Origin: Leptospira wolbachii serovar Codice str. CDC
GTDB lineage: Bacteria; Spirochaetota; Leptospiria; Leptospirales; Leptospiraceae
Assembly (NCBI RefSeq): GCF_000332515.2
Contig: NZ_AOGZ02000008.1
Coordinates: 310,001 to 374,000 of the forward strand
DNA: 64,000 bases
Direction of reading: 5' to 3'
Shown here: positions 1 through 10,375 of the stretch, one piece after another
Layout of the letters: each line of letters starts with the position of its first letter
Position numbering within the stretch: position 1 is the first letter of the stretch
The notes under the pieces: generated by a model
Told to the model about the DNA's origin: nothing
What the model saw: the letters and a program-made list of their open reading frames with translations, nothing else
Databases searched by the model: none
Position numbers and translations under genes: made by a program

Positions 1-746
1 ACGGCCAAGTCCCCAATGAGGTCGAGGATCTTGTGACGGACACATTCGTTGTCATAACGTAAAGTTTCGTTCAAATACCCGTCATCCGTCAATACTACCG
101 CATTGTCGAGAGATCCACCCATAGCAAGGCCTCTTGCTTGGAGGGCTTCCACATCTTTCAAAAACCCAAAAGTTCGGGCAGGAAGGATGTCTGTTCCTAA
201 AATGGATTCGTCAAGAGTGGTGGTGTAGGACTGGCCTCTAAGGAGGGGGTGGTTGAAATCGATGCTATAAGTGACTTTGAGTTCATCGGAAGGAAGCATT
301 ACGAGGTATTTGTCCCCGTCTACTACCCAAATGGGGTTGGCGATGGTAATGGGTTCAATGGTTTCAGGAAGAACCCGGATTCCTGCCGAACGAATCCCTT
401 CCCAAAACGGCAGGGAGGATCCATCCATAATCGGAACTTCTACGGAATCAATTTCAAAAATACAATCAGTAATGCCTAGGGTGTGAACGGCGGCGAGAAG
501 GTGTTCTATGGTTTGCACCCGGTTGGAACTTCCGTCCCCAATAGTTGTGGCGTTACTTGTGTCGACCACATGGTCGAGAGAGACGGGAATTCGAATTTTT
601 TGAGTCCCTTTGTAGAGGTAAAAGATGAGTCCTGTATTTGCTTCTGCCGGATGGAGCCGCAAAGTCACCATTTTCCCGGAATGTACGCCAATTCCCCGAA
701 GAGTGATGGAGTTTTGGATGGTTTTTCTATGTATCGCCGTTACCAT
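1..746 (-). CDS. lpxC: UDP-3-O-acyl-N-acetylglucosamine deacetylase LpxC (partial, C-terminus outside window)
   Basis: LpxC is the zinc-dependent deacetylase that makes the committed step of lipid A synthesis in the cytoplasm. The start is the ATG at 746-744, preceded by an AGGA ribosome site, and the first residues read MVTAIHRKTIQNSITLRG followed by GIGVHSGK, the typical LpxC N-terminus. The zinc-binding region EHLLAAVHTL lies around base 490, and HKILDLIGDL, carrying the second His and Asp zinc ligands, lies at the window edge. About 248 residues are visible; roughly the last 50 or so are expected beyond base 1. The gene follows mlaD on the same strand after a 177-base gap, so it may have its own promoter. 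The assignment is very secure. Confidence 0.95.
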   Translation of the reverse strand, partial: MVTAIHRKTIQNSITLRGIGVHSGKMVTLRLHPAEANTGLIFYLYKGTQKIRIPVSLDHVVDTSNATTIGDGSSNRVQTIEHLLAAVHTLGITDCIFEIDSVEVPIMDGSSLPFWEGIRSAGIRVLPETIEPITIANPIWVVDGDKYLVMLPSDELKVTYSIDFNHPLLRGQSYTTTLDESILGTDILPARTFGFLKDVEALQARGLAMGGSLDNAVVLTDDGYLNETLRYDNECVRHKILDLIGDLA

Positions 747-786
747 AATTGTTCCTACTTACAATTTTGTAGAAAAGGGGGGAGGG

Positions 787-815
787 ACAATTCCAAAACC
801 GTAGGCCCAAGTCAA
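787..815 (-). promoter_or_regulatory. possible lpxC promoter
   Basis: Reading the minus strand, TTGACT (815-810) is followed after exactly 17 bases by AATTGT (792-787), about 40 bases upstream of the lpxC start. The -35 box matches the sigma-70 consensus in five of six positions but the -10 box in only three. It is offered because the 747-923 gap otherwise holds no gene. It remains a guess. Confidence 0.3.
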
Positions 816-923
816 AAAAATGTCTCCTTTTTACAACAGTGTGGTGGGAATGTGACGGCCCGAATTTGTGCATCAAACCAAAGGATTTTGCTACAAAAAG
901 GACCGCATTTTACGTGTTAGTGC

Positions 924-1697
924 TTAAAAAGCACTGAGGGCGGAACGAATGAAACTGGTCACAGGAGCTTGTTCCCTTGTGTCTTCCAGTCCCTCTCTTA
1001 GTTCCTTTAAAACCACTTGAGCATCCCCAAGAGTGGTATTCACAGACTTATGCACATCACTTTCATTGATAAGTTTTCCCAGAGTTCCTTGGCCTTCATT
1101 GATTTTTCCGGTGATTCCCGCGATGTTTTGGACTGTTTTACGGATATCGGAGCGATTTTCAGCAATCAGTTCGGATAAAGAAACAAGGGGGTCTTGGGTG
1201 ACCTTTCCTTGGATCGGCATCAGTTTTCCTGATTTGGGAGAAATCTCCACTTTGGTCAGAGCAGGCTCTGTCATCATATATTCTTTGGTTTTGGGATCGA
1301 CCGGGAACTTGGATCCGGGGTCGAGAGAGACCACACGTCCAGAAAGTAGACTTTCGTTTTTGATGGTAATTTCGTAGTTGGAGAAAAGTTGCACCTTCCC
1401 TTTTAAAAGAAGGGTGAGTTCCACTTTAGTTCCAATCCCCGTTTCTCCTTCAGGGAGTAAGTTTCCATATTCATCGATCTGCACCAAACGAATTTTTGAA
1501 ACATAGCCAAACGGAACCCCATGGATGGTCACCTTGTTTCCAATTTTGATTCCTTCTGCATCGGGAAAGTAAACGGGAAGTTGGTAACCCGACTTTTGGA
1601 AGGGACCACCTTCGGTGACGATGGTGAAGTAACCCACAGCCACAAGTGAAAAGATAAATAAAAGACCGACGATGAGAGCGCGACCTATAGTGGGCAT
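924..1697 (-). CDS. mlaD: MlaD/Mce-family substrate-binding protein
   Basis: A 257-residue protein with one N-terminal membrane anchor (about residues 7-26) followed by an MCE domain: the stretch with [20 protein letters not shown] and [14 protein letters not shown] (about 36-75) is the classic Mce signature of lipid-binding periplasmic rings. The C-terminal part (about 170-257) is helical. By family, MlaD hexamers carry phospholipid between the inner-membrane MlaFE transporter and the outer membrane. It lies 32 bases downstream of mlaF and is the last gene of the Mla cluster before lpxC. The start is ATG at 1697. A short palindrome covers the stop codon but has no T-run, so no terminator is called. 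Confidence 0.88.
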   Translation of the reverse strand: MPTIGRALIVGLLFIFSLVAVGYFTIVTEGGPFQKSGYQLPVYFPDAEGIKIGNKVTIHGVPFGYVSKIRLVQIDEYGNLLPEGETGIGTKVELTLLLKGKVQLFSNYEITIKNESLLSGRVVSLDPGSKFPVDPKTKEYMMTEPALTKVEISPKSGKLMPIQGKVTQDPLVSLSELIAENRSDIRKTVQNIAGITGKINEGQGTLGKLINESDVHKSVNTTLGDAQVVLKELREGLEDTREQAPVTSFIRSALSAF

Positions 1698-1729
1698 TCC
1701 CTAAAGTTCTCCTAAAGTATGAGGCAAAG

Positions 1730-2530
1730 TCAATTGGATTTTCCTTTTTTTAATTCTGAATGATCTAGAATCATTGGGCCCACTGTATTTCCATGAATGA
1801 ATTGTTGGATGACGGGATTGGTTGATTTTTGGATCTCTTCCGAGGTTCCGCAAAACTGCACCTTACCTTCATAGAGAAAACTAATTCTATCTGCGATCCT
1901 ATACGCTGAATTCATATCATGAGTGACCACTATGGATGTTAGACCTAGTTCCTTTTGCAAACGGATGACAAGATCATTGATGACATTGGACATCACTGGA
2001 TCAAGCCCTGAAGTTGGCTCGTCGTATAACACGATTTTAGGTTGGGAAGTGAGAGCACGTGCTAGACCGACTCGTTTTTTCATCCCTCCAGAAATATTAC
2101 TTGGTAACGTATCTTTGGCGGGAACAAGGTCCAGCCATTTTAGTTTTTCCATTACAATGCGGTCAAGTTCTGCCCCTGATGCAATTTTATGTTCTCGCAG
2201 AGGAAGAGCCACATTTTCATAGACTGTAAGCCAGTTGATGAGTGCTCCTGATTGGAACAAAACTCCAAGTTTTGAACGAAGCTCTTCTCTTTTTTTTTCA
2301 TTCCCATGAACTATGGATTCGCCGAAAATTTGGCAATCTCCTTCATCTGGATCGAGTAACCCCGTGATGTGTTTGAGGCTGACTGATTTTCCTGTCCCAG
2401 ATGGGCCAAGGATGACCATGGTCTCTCCTTGTTTTACCTGTATGTTCATTCCAGTTAAAATCTTTCTTTTTCCGAAAGCTTTGTGGACGTTTTTCATTTC
2501 AATGGCAAAGGTTTCCATACTATCCTTCAT
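1730..2530 (-). CDS. mlaF: Mla-type lipid ABC transporter ATP-binding protein
   Basis: A 266-residue ABC ATPase. The Walker A motif GPSGTGKS is near residue 43, the signature [14 protein letters not shown] near 147, and the Walker [10 protein letters not shown] near 170, followed by the switch VTHD. The SGGM signature followed by KKR is typical of MlaF/Ttg2A-like ATPases serving MlaE permeases. The ATG at 2530 overlaps the mlaE stop as ATGA, so translation is probably coupled; an internal ATG four codons in, with AAGGAT upstream, is an alternative start. It is expected to act on the cytoplasmic face of the MlaE permease to power lipid movement; direction of transport cannot be told from sequence. 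Confidence 0.92.
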   Translation of the reverse strand: MKDSMETFAIEMKNVHKAFGKRKILTGMNIQVKQGETMVILGPSGTGKSVSLKHITGLLDPDEGDCQIFGESIVHGNEKKREELRSKLGVLFQSGALINWLTVYENVALPLREHKIASGAELDRIVMEKLKWLDLVPAKDTLPSNISGGMKKRVGLARALTSQPKIVLYDEPTSGLDPVMSNVINDLVIRLQKELGLTSIVVTHDMNSAYRIADRISFLYEGKVQFCGTSEEIQKSTNPVIQQFIHGNTVGPMILDHSELKKGKSN

Positions 2531-3303
2531 TTATAAAATAAGGCAGTGAGCACATAACCAGAAAAAATGACCATAAGGAATGACGTGACCACAGCCTTTC
2601 TTGTGGTTTGGCCCACACCGATGGCACCACCTTCGGTTCTAAGTCCCTGGCTACAGGATATGGTAGAGATGGAAAGTCCAAATACATAGCCTTTCAAAAG
2701 ACCCACATACAAATCTTTCAATCCAGGAACCGAAGAGATACGATAATACACATCTTGGAAGTAACTGATCATATCGATTCCCAGTTGGAAATGTCCAACA
2801 ATCCCACCACCTAAGATTCCTAAGGCGGCAGAATAGACACAAAGCACGGGAACCATAAGCGAAAACCCCACTATCCTTGGCATCACTAGATACCGAACGG
2901 GATTGATGGACATCACTTCTAGAGCATCAATCTCTTCGGAGACTTTCATGGTTCCAATTTCTGCGGCCATTGCCGAACCCACGGAGGCAGCAAGGATGAG
3001 AGAAGTCATAAAAGGAGACATCTCACGAGTGAGTGTAATGGTAAGCAGAAGTCCAATTTGTCCCTCGGCCCCAAAGTCCCGAAGACCAAGGCCTGTGTTT
3101 AACCCAAGGATCATTCCTGTAAAAATAGAAACGATGGAGACAACAAAGAGTGAACCCACACCGGCGATGAACATTTGTTCTAGGATTTCTTTTCGTTTGA
3201 AATAGAGCTGGTGGGACTGTCCCACTGCGCGAAAGAGAAGGAGGACCGTATACCCAATGGCATAGAGTAAGGGTTCCAAGGTTTTGGAATATAGCCGTTT
3301 CAT
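2527..3303 (-). CDS. mlaE: MlaE-family ABC transporter permease
   Basis: A 258-residue membrane protein of the MlaE/YrbE permease family. It has about five hydrophobic segments; the motif [25 protein letters not shown] is broken here as [14 protein letters not shown] plus MSINPVRYL (about 120-145) and is the most diagnostic part of the family. The start is taken as the ATG at 3303, because the upstream gene ends there in an ATGA overlap; TTG and GTG codons slightly upstream are less likely. The 3' end overlaps mlaF by ATGA. The gene therefore sits in a tightly coupled unit with a preceding candidate outer-membrane protein, mlaF and mlaD. Confidence 0.92.
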   Translation of the reverse strand: MKRLYSKTLEPLLYAIGYTVLLLFRAVGQSHQLYFKRKEILEQMFIAGVGSLFVVSIVSIFTGMILGLNTGLGLRDFGAEGQIGLLLTITLTREMSPFMTSLILAASVGSAMAAEIGTMKVSEEIDALEVMSINPVRYLVMPRIVGFSLMVPVLCVYSAALGILGGGIVGHFQLGIDMISYFQDVYYRISSVPGLKDLYVGLLKGYVFGLSISTISCSQGLRTEGGAIGVGQTTRKAVVTSFLMVIFSGYVLTALFYK

Positions 3304-4709
3304 AGTTCCCACCAAAGGAGTTTGTATTTATTTGCTTTTTCTCTTGTATCGATGCCGAAAAGTCCATAACCCAATTCATACCGAAAACCAGTCTGTGATT
3401 TGGAATACTCTACTAGGATCGGTATATGGATATGGGTTTCCTCTTCTGTCCACCGATGAGTATAGAGTCTTGTGATTAGGTGCAATCGTTTCTCTCCATT
3501 GGAGGACCGTTTGTATTCGATAAGAGAAAAGATAGGTTCCCAAACATCTTCCATCACTTCAAAACGAACTGGGATGATGGCGAGTGTATTCCATCCAAAA
3601 TTTCCATCGGCATCTTTGTGGTAACGAAATAGAGGCCAAAGTTTTAAGTAATAATCTTCCCTTCCTGTTTGGACATATTCACTTTTCATTTGGGAATAAA
3701 AAGGTAATAAAAAATGAGAAGTTGCTTTTAGGTGCGATGTATTTTGCGTCAAACGGATGTAAAATGGAGTGATGAACTCAGCTTCTTTATTAGCAAAAAA
3801 AGAATATCCGTAAAAGGGAAAAAAAACAAGTTTTTCTGTATCCTTTTTTTCAGAGGTTGTGTATTGAAAAAAAATAAACAGAGCCGTATAATTGGTTTGT
3901 CCTGTTTTTTTATCATAGCCATAAGAAAATAAAGAATTCAAAATCGGAAACCAAAGATAGGCTCTACTTTTCATATTCCCATCTCTTGAATCTTTGCTGT
4001 TATAGAAGGGAAAAAATATCGAGTAAGATGTCGGTTCTTTTTTATCTAACCTTTCTTCTCCCCACTGAAAAAAAGGCCAAAGAAAAGATTGCCGTTTATA
4101 CTTTCCTTCATGTTCCTTTATTGAATAGAGAGGAAAGATTCGAAAGTCTTTCCTTGTTTCGGAACCTCCCCACATAACCAGAGGCCAGAGGACCGATTTT
4201 GCTTCATAGGTTTTGTATTTCCATTCTGAATAAACAGGAAAAAAAACATAACTCAGTTCTTGGTAAGAGAGTTTGTTTCTAATTTTTCCATAGATGGGAA
4301 AAACACTAAAATAGTTTTCTCTTTGGGATTCCCCTTTGCCCCAGATAAAAAGAGGAGTGAAGAGGATGTCTTCATCGGCGTCTCCCTCTTCGTGTTTGAA
4401 TCCAGTTCCGCTAAAGAAAAACAAGGAAGACCAAGTATACCAGTAGTTGGTTTCTTCTTTATAGTAGAGAGGGGATAGATAACTCTTAAAACGAAATGCA
4501 TAGGTTTTGTCTTGAAAACCTATATAGAAAGGGCGAAAGGCCAAATAACTTTGGCGTCCTCTGTTTTCTGATTCATATAGAAACCAAAATTGGTGGTAGT
4601 TGGATTTGATGTCTTCGGTAAAGGAGTTGGGGAGTTTTGCATATAGCGAGGAACTGAGCAAGAGGAGAGAAAAAACAATTCCGAATTGAATTTTAAAGCG
4701 GGAATCCAC
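3300..4709 (-). CDS. candidate beta-rich outer-membrane protein of the Mla operon
   Basis: I do not recognise a named family. The 469-residue product has a clear signal peptide (hydrophobic stretch [16 protein letters not shown], cleavage expected near residue 25). The mature part has no hydrophobic helix but is extremely rich in aromatics and repeats a short pattern, roughly 25-40 residues apart: two-strand blocks ending in LWPL, FPFY, FFPVY, LWPFF or FTPLF, each next to a charged turn. This alternation looks like the strands of an outer-membrane barrel. Its stop overlaps the mlaE start as ATGA, so it is co-translated with the Mla transporter. No MlaA gene is visible in the window, so it may be the outer-membrane end of the system; this is inference. 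The start is a GTG with no strong ribosome site. Its poly-A and poly-T-rich base use is lower in GC than mlaE. Confidence 0.7.
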   Translation of the reverse strand: MDSRFKIQFGIVFSLLLLSSSLYAKLPNSFTEDIKSNYHQFWFLYESENRGRQSYLAFRPFYIGFQDKTYAFRFKSYLSPLYYKEETNYWYTWSSLFFFSGTGFKHEEGDADEDILFTPLFIWGKGESQRENYFSVFPIYGKIRNKLSYQELSYVFFPVYSEWKYKTYEAKSVLWPLVMWGGSETRKDFRIFPLYSIKEHEGKYKRQSFLWPFFQWGEERLDKKEPTSYSIFFPFYNSKDSRDGNMKSRAYLWFPILNSLFSYGYDKKTGQTNYTALFIFFQYTTSEKKDTEKLVFFPFYGYSFFANKEAEFITPFYIRLTQNTSHLKATSHFLLPFYSQMKSEYVQTGREDYYLKLWPLFRYHKDADGNFGWNTLAIIPVRFEVMEDVWEPIFSLIEYKRSSNGEKRLHLITRLYTHRWTEEETHIHIPILVEYSKSQTGFRYELGYGLFGIDTREKANKYKLLWWEL

Positions 4710-4756
4710 GTAATTTCAATATCTTCAAGTTTCAAGTAAAGGAATCAAGTGATTTC

Positions 4757-5806
4757 ATGATCCAAACCAAAATCGCACTGCTTTTCGGAGGTATCTCCGG
4801 AGAACATATCATCTCTATTCGTTCTTCTTATTTCATTTTCAATACAATCGATCGGGACAAATTCCAAATTTGTCCTGTTTACATTGACCAAACGGGAAAA
4901 TTTTGGATCCCGAGAGGAAAAGATCCAATTTATCCAGATCCATCTGGCAAAACAGAATCGGAATTCTTAAAAGAATTTTCTAAGTTGAACCAAATATCCG
5001 AATCAAAATCTGGTGCGGGACTTCTCGAAAATGGATTTTCGGCCGCCTTTCTGGGATTACACGGAGGAGCGGGAGAGGATGGACGAATCCAAGGATTTTT
5101 AGATGTATTAGAAATCCCGCATACGGGTTCGGGAGTTTTGGCATCGGCTCTGGCAATGGACAAATATAGGGCCAACCTACTATTCCAAACGATTGGAATT
5201 CCTGTGGCACCTTTTGTGGATTTGGAAAAAGGAAAAGTGGACGCAAGAAAAACCGTCTTAAACTTACCATTTTCTTTTCCTGTATTCATTAAACCAACAT
5301 TAGGTGGATCGAGTGTCAATACGGGAATGGCAAAAACCCCCGAAGAGGCTATGGTTCTTGTGGATAAGATCTTTGTCTCCGAAGATCGAGTTTTGATTCA
5401 AAAATTGATTTCGGGAACAGAAGTGTCCATTGGTGTTTTGGAAAAAAAAGAAGGAGAAAAACGAATTCCTTTTGCTCTCGTGCCAACGGAGATCAGGCCC
5501 AAGTCCGAATTTTTTGATTTTGAAGCCAAATATACAAAAGGGGGAAGTGAAGAAATCACACCGGCACCGGTAGGGGATGAGATCACAAAAAAACTCCAAG
5601 AGTATACTTTAATGTGTCATGAGGTGCTTGGTTGTAAAGGGTATTCTCGTACCGATTTTATCATTAGCGACGGTGTGCCTTATGTTTTAGAAACAAACAC
5701 CCTACCTGGAATGACGGGGACAAGTCTTATTCCCCAACAAGCAAAAGCTCTCGGGATAGAGATGAAAGAAGTTTTTACTTGGCTTCTATCGATTGCTCTT
5801 TCTTAG
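4757..5806 (+). CDS. ddl: D-alanine--D-alanine ligase
   Basis: A 349-residue ATP-grasp ligase making D-Ala-D-Ala for peptidoglycan precursors in the cytoplasm. The N-terminal [18 protein letters not shown] matches the Ddl opening (usually FGGxSxEHxVS). The loop [18 protein letters not shown] (about 101-118) is diagnostic, as are [12 protein letters not shown] (about 179-190) and the C-terminal [21 protein letters not shown]. Length is normal. The start is ATG at 4757 with AAAGGAA upstream. It diverges from the Mla cluster with a 47-base gap and overlaps the convergent symporter gene by 32 bases. Confidence 0.96.
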   Translation: MIQTKIALLFGGISGEHIISIRSSYFIFNTIDRDKFQICPVYIDQTGKFWIPRGKDPIYPDPSGKTESEFLKEFSKLNQISESKSGAGLLENGFSAAFLGLHGGAGEDGRIQGFLDVLEIPHTGSGVLASALAMDKYRANLLFQTIGIPVAPFVDLEKGKVDARKTVLNLPFSFPVFIKPTLGGSSVNTGMAKTPEEAMVLVDKIFVSEDRVLIQKLISGTEVSIGVLEKKEGEKRIPFALVPTEIRPKSEFFDFEAKYTKGGSEEITPAPVGDEITKKLQEYTLMCHEVLGCKGYSRTDFIISDGVPYVLETNTLPGMTGTSLIPQQAKALGIEMKEVFTWLLSIALS

Positions 5807-7175
5807 GAAAGAAATACATTCCCACGAGTATGGCGATAAGGCTGGCTATCGTTCCATAGAAATGGCTTGTCATATCGTCGCCGTACACTTCCAAAACAAG
5901 CCAAGTCCCAATGCCCACAAACAAAGAAAAGAGAGCGGCTCTTTCATCAGCCTTTTGGCTCATGAGTCCAAAGACCATAGGAATGAATAATGTGACAAGA
6001 GAGATTCCACCGGAGTCTTCCACAAGGGCGTAAATAGACGGTTTTCCCACAGCGAGCAAAAAAGAAATTCCAGCAATGATTAGAACCGAAGTTCTAGAAA
6101 GTAGGAGTAATTTTTTATCATTCATGTTAGTAAATGCGTATTTTAGAATATTCTCCGATAGAATGGACGAGGGGGCAAGGATGGCTCCTGAAGCCGTGGA
6201 AAGGATAGCCGAGATAAGAGCAGAAAAAAATAAAACCTGAACCCAAGGACTGGAAAACTTAGAAATCATTGTAGGGATGAGGAGTTGTCCGGTTTCTCCG
6301 TGTAAATCAAAGTCGGGAAGAAGGCTTTTTGCATGAAGTCCTAAAAACAAAGGAATGAGAGCAAAAAGTAGGTAGAAAATGGAAGAAAGATAGGAGGCAG
6401 TGATAGCCACCTTTTCCAATTTTGCCGACATCACCCTTTGGAAGATATCCTGTTGGGGCAAAGACCCAAAACCCACTACCATCCAAGCAGAAAGATACAA
6501 AGTCCAAGCGTGAAAATTGGACTCAGGAAAAAATCGAAAGAAACCATCAGGTTTTTCTTGGATCGATGTCCAGATTGGTTTTACTTCGTTTAACTCGAAT
6601 ACGACGATGACAAGACCGATGATGATGGAGATAGATTGGAAAAAGTCAGTTAAGGAAACCGACCACATCCCGCCAAGATAAGTATAAAAAACAACAAGAC
6701 ATGCGCCGATCACGATGGCAGTGAATTGATTGATTCCAAAAAGAATCTGCACCATAATTCCGAGGGCCACAAATTGTGCTGCCACCCATCCAAAATAGGA
6801 AAAGATCAAACAGATCCCGGCAATAAATTCCATCTTCTTTTCATACCGGTTTCTGTAAAAATCTCCGAAGGTAAGGATTTGCATTCGATAGAGATACTTC
6901 GCAAATACGAGTCCTAGTAAAAAAAGACAAAGTGCCCCGCCAAAGGGATCTTGGATGACAGATAAAAACCCACCTTTTGCAAATTCGACGGAAGAACCGA
7001 GGATGGTTTCACTTCCAAACCAAGTTGCAAAGAGAGCAGCAGTGGAGATGGGAAGGGGAAGGCTTCTACCGGCTAAGATAAAGTCACGTGAGTTTTTGAC
7101 TTTTTTTGCCGCATACACTCCAATGGCAATCGTTATGAGTAGGTAACCAACAATGAAGACAGCTTGGAAACTCAT
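5775..7175 (-). CDS. sodium:solute symporter family protein
   Basis: A 466-residue inner-membrane protein with about 13 hydrophobic segments. The N-terminal block, ending [19 protein letters not shown] with GSETILGSS, and the later [21 protein letters not shown] match the SSS (PutP/PanF) family of sodium-coupled symporters. The exact substrate (proline, pantothenate, sugar or other) cannot be read from sequence. It begins three bases after the xseB stop, so it is probably the last gene of a five-gene minus-strand operon. Its 3' end overlaps ddl by 32 bases in convergent orientation. Confidence 0.85.
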   Translation of the reverse strand: MSFQAVFIVGYLLITIAIGVYAAKKVKNSRDFILAGRSLPLPISTAALFATWFGSETILGSSVEFAKGGFLSVIQDPFGGALCLFLLGLVFAKYLYRMQILTFGDFYRNRYEKKMEFIAGICLIFSYFGWVAAQFVALGIMVQILFGINQFTAIVIGACLVVFYTYLGGMWSVSLTDFFQSISIIIGLVIVVFELNEVKPIWTSIQEKPDGFFRFFPESNFHAWTLYLSAWMVVGFGSLPQQDIFQRVMSAKLEKVAITASYLSSIFYLLFALIPLFLGLHAKSLLPDFDLHGETGQLLIPTMISKFSSPWVQVLFFSALISAILSTASGAILAPSSILSENILKYAFTNMNDKKLLLLSRTSVLIIAGISFLLAVGKPSIYALVEDSGGISLVTLFIPMVFGLMSQKADERAALFSLFVGIGTWLVLEVYGDDMTSHFYGTIASLIAILVGMYFFPKKEQSIEAK

Positions 7176-7178
7176 TCT

Positions 7179-7454
7179 TTAAAATAAATCTTCTTCCACA
7201 GGTTTTGACGGCCCATCTTCTTTCTTTTTTTTGACAGCAGATTTTACAATTTCGCCACTGGGTGCTTTGGACAAAAATTCAATTTTTGCTTCTGCATCCA
7301 CAAGTCGTTCTGAACAAACTTTTTTTAATTCCATTCCTCTTTCGTAGGCTTTGATGGAATCTTCTAAGGATAGGGTTCCCCTCTCTAATTTTTCAGCTAT
7401 GTCTTCTAATTCACGAAGTGCTTCTTCAAAACTAATCGATTTTTTCTCTACCAT
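7179..7454 (-). CDS. xseB: exodeoxyribonuclease VII small subunit
   Basis: A 91-residue protein. Residues 7-65 match the XseB family: ISFEEALRELEDIAEKLERG, then LSLEDSIKAYERGMEL. It pairs with XseA to form exonuclease VII, which degrades single-stranded DNA from both ends. The C-terminal 25 residues are a charged Lys/Glu tail. It starts nine bases after the xseA stop, the normal gene order. Confidence 0.95.
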   Translation of the reverse strand: MVEKKSISFEEALRELEDIAEKLERGTLSLEDSIKAYERGMELKKVCSERLVDAEAKIEFLSKAPSGEIVKSAVKKKKEDGPSKPVEEDLF

Positions 7455-7463
7455 TTTCGATTC

Positions 7464-8741
7464 CTATATTTTTTCTTTTACTTCTACGAGAAGTTTTCCA
7501 TCCGAAAGGAATACTTCTAAACTTTCATTTTCTTTGATATTATGAATGGATGAAATCACTTGTTTGTTTTGGTTCCGAACCACAGAATACCCACGTTTCA
7601 AAGTTCCCAGTGGGGAAAAGTGCTCTAATCTTTGTTCTGCGAGAGTGAATTTGTTATGGATTCTCTCTAAATAGGATTTCCAGTTTTGGGAAAGATTATC
7701 AAACCTTTGGAATTCACTTTGTTTGCGAACTAAATAATTTTTTCCGAGGAGCGATATCTTTGTCATGAGTTCGTCCAGTGCTGCGGATCTGATTTCCAAA
7801 AGAGTTTTTGGATTTTGAAAAACAGGTCTTGAGACAACACCTGCACACTTTTCTTTTCCAATGCGAATAACGTTCGTTAGAGCAGATTTGATTCTGTCTT
7901 CCATTTCATCCAGTCGAATGAGGGTATCCGATACATTGGGAATAGCTAGTTTTGCCGCAGCTGTGGGAGTGGGAGTAGTCGCATCCGCCGCAAGGTCAGT
8001 AAGGACACGGTCAATTTCATGTCCGACTGCAGAGATAATAGGTATTCTGGAATGGTAATAAGCCATAACCACTGCTTCTTGGTTAAATGCCATTAGATCT
8101 TCGAAGGAACCACCACCACGTCCAGCAATGATCACATCCACTTCCCATTTGGGATCATTCAGTTCTTTTATGGCTTCTATGATAGAGACTTCAGCACCAT
8201 CTCCCTGTACGAGACAAGGTGATACTAAAATTTGAATGGAAGGGTTTAAGTCGGTAGCAATCCGAATGATGTCTTCGACTGCCGCCCCTTTGGGAGAGGT
8301 AACAATACCTAGGCGCTTGGGAAATTTTGGTAAAGGGCGTTTGTGTGTGGCATCAAAAATACCTTTATCGGCCAGGGTTTTCTTTAGTTTTTCAATTTTG
8401 AGAAGGATGTCACCCTCTCCAATTTCTTCAATCTTTTGAACTGTTAAACTATAATATCCGCCAGGCTCATAAACAGAAATGGAACCATATACCAAAATCT
8501 CCATTCCATTCCGAAGTGGCGTTCCACGGTAGTTTTTGGCTTGGAAGGAAAAAAAAGCGCATTTGATCACGCTTGCCTGATCTTTCAGCGAAAAGTAAAT
8601 ATGGCCCGAGCTATTGGTTTGGGAATGATTTGATATCTCACCACGAACCCAAATGTTTTTAAATTCAGATGAGTCTTGGAGTTTGGATTTGATGAGGCGG
8701 TTGACCTCACTAACACTAAGCGATGCGTCAACGAGTTCCAT
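7464..8741 (-). CDS. xseA: exodeoxyribonuclease VII large subunit
   Basis: A 425-residue protein of normal length. The N-terminal OB-fold (LSVSEVNRLIKSKL, then VRGEISN and SGHIYFSLKD) binds single-stranded DNA. The central nuclease region includes RLGIVTSPKGAAVEDI (about 142-157), IAGRGGGSFEDLMAFN (about 206-221) and SAVGHEIDRVLTDLAAD with TPTAAA, all strongly conserved in XseA. The C-terminal third is coiled coil. The ATG directly abuts the stop of the upstream AI-2E family gene, and xseB follows. Acts in recombination and repair in the cytoplasm. Confidence 0.97.
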   Translation of the reverse strand: MELVDASLSVSEVNRLIKSKLQDSSEFKNIWVRGEISNHSQTNSSGHIYFSLKDQASVIKCAFFSFQAKNYRGTPLRNGMEILVYGSISVYEPGGYYSLTVQKIEEIGEGDILLKIEKLKKTLADKGIFDATHKRPLPKFPKRLGIVTSPKGAAVEDIIRIATDLNPSIQILVSPCLVQGDGAEVSIIEAIKELNDPKWEVDVIIAGRGGGSFEDLMAFNQEAVVMAYYHSRIPIISAVGHEIDRVLTDLAADATTPTPTAAAKLAIPNVSDTLIRLDEMEDRIKSALTNVIRIGKEKCAGVVSRPVFQNPKTLLEIRSAALDELMTKISLLGKNYLVRKQSEFQRFDNLSQNWKSYLERIHNKFTLAEQRLEHFSPLGTLKRGYSVVRNQNKQVISSIHNIKENESLEVFLSDGKLLVEVKEKI

Positions 8742-9851
8742 TTATATATTTTGAAAACGTGTCTCTCTAAAAATTTTCCAAAAGTCCCAAAGGATGATGA
8801 CAAGTGTCAAAGCCATAGGACCAATAATGATTCCAGCAACACCAAACTCTTGTAGGCCGCCAATGAGAGATAAAAAAATTAAAAACGGATGAGTTTTAAG
8901 TTTTTTATCTAAAATCTTAGGTTTTACTAAGTTCTCCAAAATCAAATAACTCGCACCACCGGCGATCATAAAGAGAACACTCCCCGTCCAGTTTTCTTGG
9001 ACAAGTCCAATATACAAACCAATGGGTAACCAAACAACCGATGTTCCTACAACGGGGATCAGTGAAAAAATGGTGGCGATGCTAGAAAGTAAAAACTTAT
9101 TTGAAACAGAGGTAAATAGTAACAATATGTATACGAAGGTACCTTGTAATAGAGAAATGAATAAGTTTCCCATCATTACAGTGCGAATGGCTTCCTCGAT
9201 ACGGCGACCTAGTCTCTCCTCAATTTCTGTTGGGAAGGGGAGTAAAACAAAAAGCGCATGTTCCATCCGACTTCCTTCTTTGTATAAAAAGAAAAGTAAA
9301 ATGAATGTAAAAAATGCATTAAAAATGATGGCACCGGGAACTTCAAAAGAGCCGACTAAAAAACCGGATGAGTTTTTTAGTAAACTATAGATGGAATCTA
9401 AGTTTAAGATGTCCATGTGTTGGCCCACATATTCTCTATACAACAAAGGGAGTTTGATCCAGAAAAATTCATTCTCTGTAAAGAAATCTGTGAGCATAGG
9501 ACTATTGAGTAACAAAGATACAATGGATTCTTCTGTGAGTTGGTTTCTGATATAACTGACTAAGTTTAAAGACTCTCGAATTAGAGTAGAGACAATCAAA
9601 TAAGACGGGATAAATACTCCAGCAAGCATTAGAATTACCATGATATAAGGCGAAAGTCCGTGGAATTTGACCCCGAGTATGTTCTTTAGTTTTTTGTGAA
9701 TCTTTCTTGTTGTAAGATAAAATAGTAGAGCGAGGAAACTTGCCCAAAGGAAAGGTTTGAATACAAAAAATAAAGTAAGACAAGTCCCTAAAAATATGGC
9801 ACCAAGCAAAAGATAGACGATGATTTCGTTTTTGTTTTTAATCCAATTCAT
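8742..9851 (-). CDS. AI-2E family (PerM-like) transporter
   Basis: A 369-residue membrane protein with paired hydrophobic helices at the N-terminus and about five to six more in the C-terminal half, in the arrangement of the AI-2E/PerM family. The C-terminal blocks SLIPVVGTSVVWLPIGLY and ILENLVKPKILDKKLKTHPFL with GIIIGPMAL are typical. Members have been linked to quorum-signal export or sodium/proton exchange; the substrate here is unknown. The gene lies between a short lipoprotein gene and xseA with essentially no gaps, so it is co-transcribed. Confidence 0.85.
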   Translation of the reverse strand: MNWIKNKNEIIVYLLLGAIFLGTCLTLFFVFKPFLWASFLALLFYLTTRKIHKKLKNILGVKFHGLSPYIMVILMLAGVFIPSYLIVSTLIRESLNLVSYIRNQLTEESIVSLLLNSPMLTDFFTENEFFWIKLPLLYREYVGQHMDILNLDSIYSLLKNSSGFLVGSFEVPGAIIFNAFFTFILLFFLYKEGSRMEHALFVLLPFPTEIEERLGRRIEEAIRTVMMGNLFISLLQGTFVYILLLFTSVSNKFLLSSIATIFSLIPVVGTSVVWLPIGLYIGLVQENWTGSVLFMIAGGASYLILENLVKPKILDKKLKTHPFLIFLSLIGGLQEFGVAGIIIGPMALTLVIILWDFWKIFRETRFQNI

Positions 9852-9853
9852 AA

Positions 9854-10285
9854 TTAGTAACTGGAATGTTTTCTAAAATAAAAACGTAAATAATGAGAAG
9901 TTCCACCACTTTCAGATACAACGATGGAAAGGGATTTTTTGATAAAACCTTCCAATAAATAAGTAATTTCTCCGTTCTTTTCTGTTTTATCGATGAGTTT
10001 CCAGTCCCCTTGGATGGCACGAGTTTCAATTCGTTTGCGAATACTTTCTATACTTTCTTCCGACTCCACTAACAGATAAGCTTCTTTGGTGTGGATGTGG
10101 CTTGTTTTGAACTCACTCGATTGTAGAAACTTTGTTTGTTCTGGAAAGAAAGACTGCGGGAAAGCGGGAGGTGCGTTTGTTGGGTTTCTTGTAACTATGA
10201 TTTGATCGAAACGATAGATTTCAGTTTGGGTAGTTGGTGTACAAGCCCAGAGAAATAGCAATAAAATAGGCAGAAATCGAAGCAT
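9854..10285 (-). CDS. short putative lipoprotein
   Basis: A 143-residue protein of unknown function. The N-terminus MLRFLPILLLFLWAC is a lipoprotein signal peptide with Cys at residue 15 and Ala before it. The mature part has no motif that I recognise; it contains Lys/Glu-rich segments and a C-terminal pattern of alternating strands. The start is taken at the ATG (10285) rather than a TTG four codons upstream, because it gives a shorter standard signal peptide; neither has a good ribosome site. It is the first gene of the AI-2E/xseAB/symporter unit. Confidence 0.7.
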   Translation of the reverse strand: MLRFLPILLLFLWACTPTTQTEIYRFDQIIVTRNPTNAPPAFPQSFFPEQTKFLQSSEFKTSHIHTKEAYLLVESEESIESIRKRIETRAIQGDWKLIDKTEKNGEITYLLEGFIKKSLSIVVSESGGTSHYLRFYFRKHSSY

Positions 10286-10375
10286 TAGGGAAAGCAAATG
10301 TGAGACTAGGGATTCCTTCCATTCATTTTTTTAAATCTTTGTTGCCATTAGACAGGAAGGCATATCTTTTCTTTT

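Noticed and set aside
483..920. 145-residue plus-strand frame opposite lpxC
   Set aside because: Antisense shadow of lpxC and its leader, with no recognisable protein features.
919..935. Palindrome AGTGCTT/AAGCACT over the mlaD stop as terminator
   Set aside because: Loop of three bases and no T-run after it on the minus strand.
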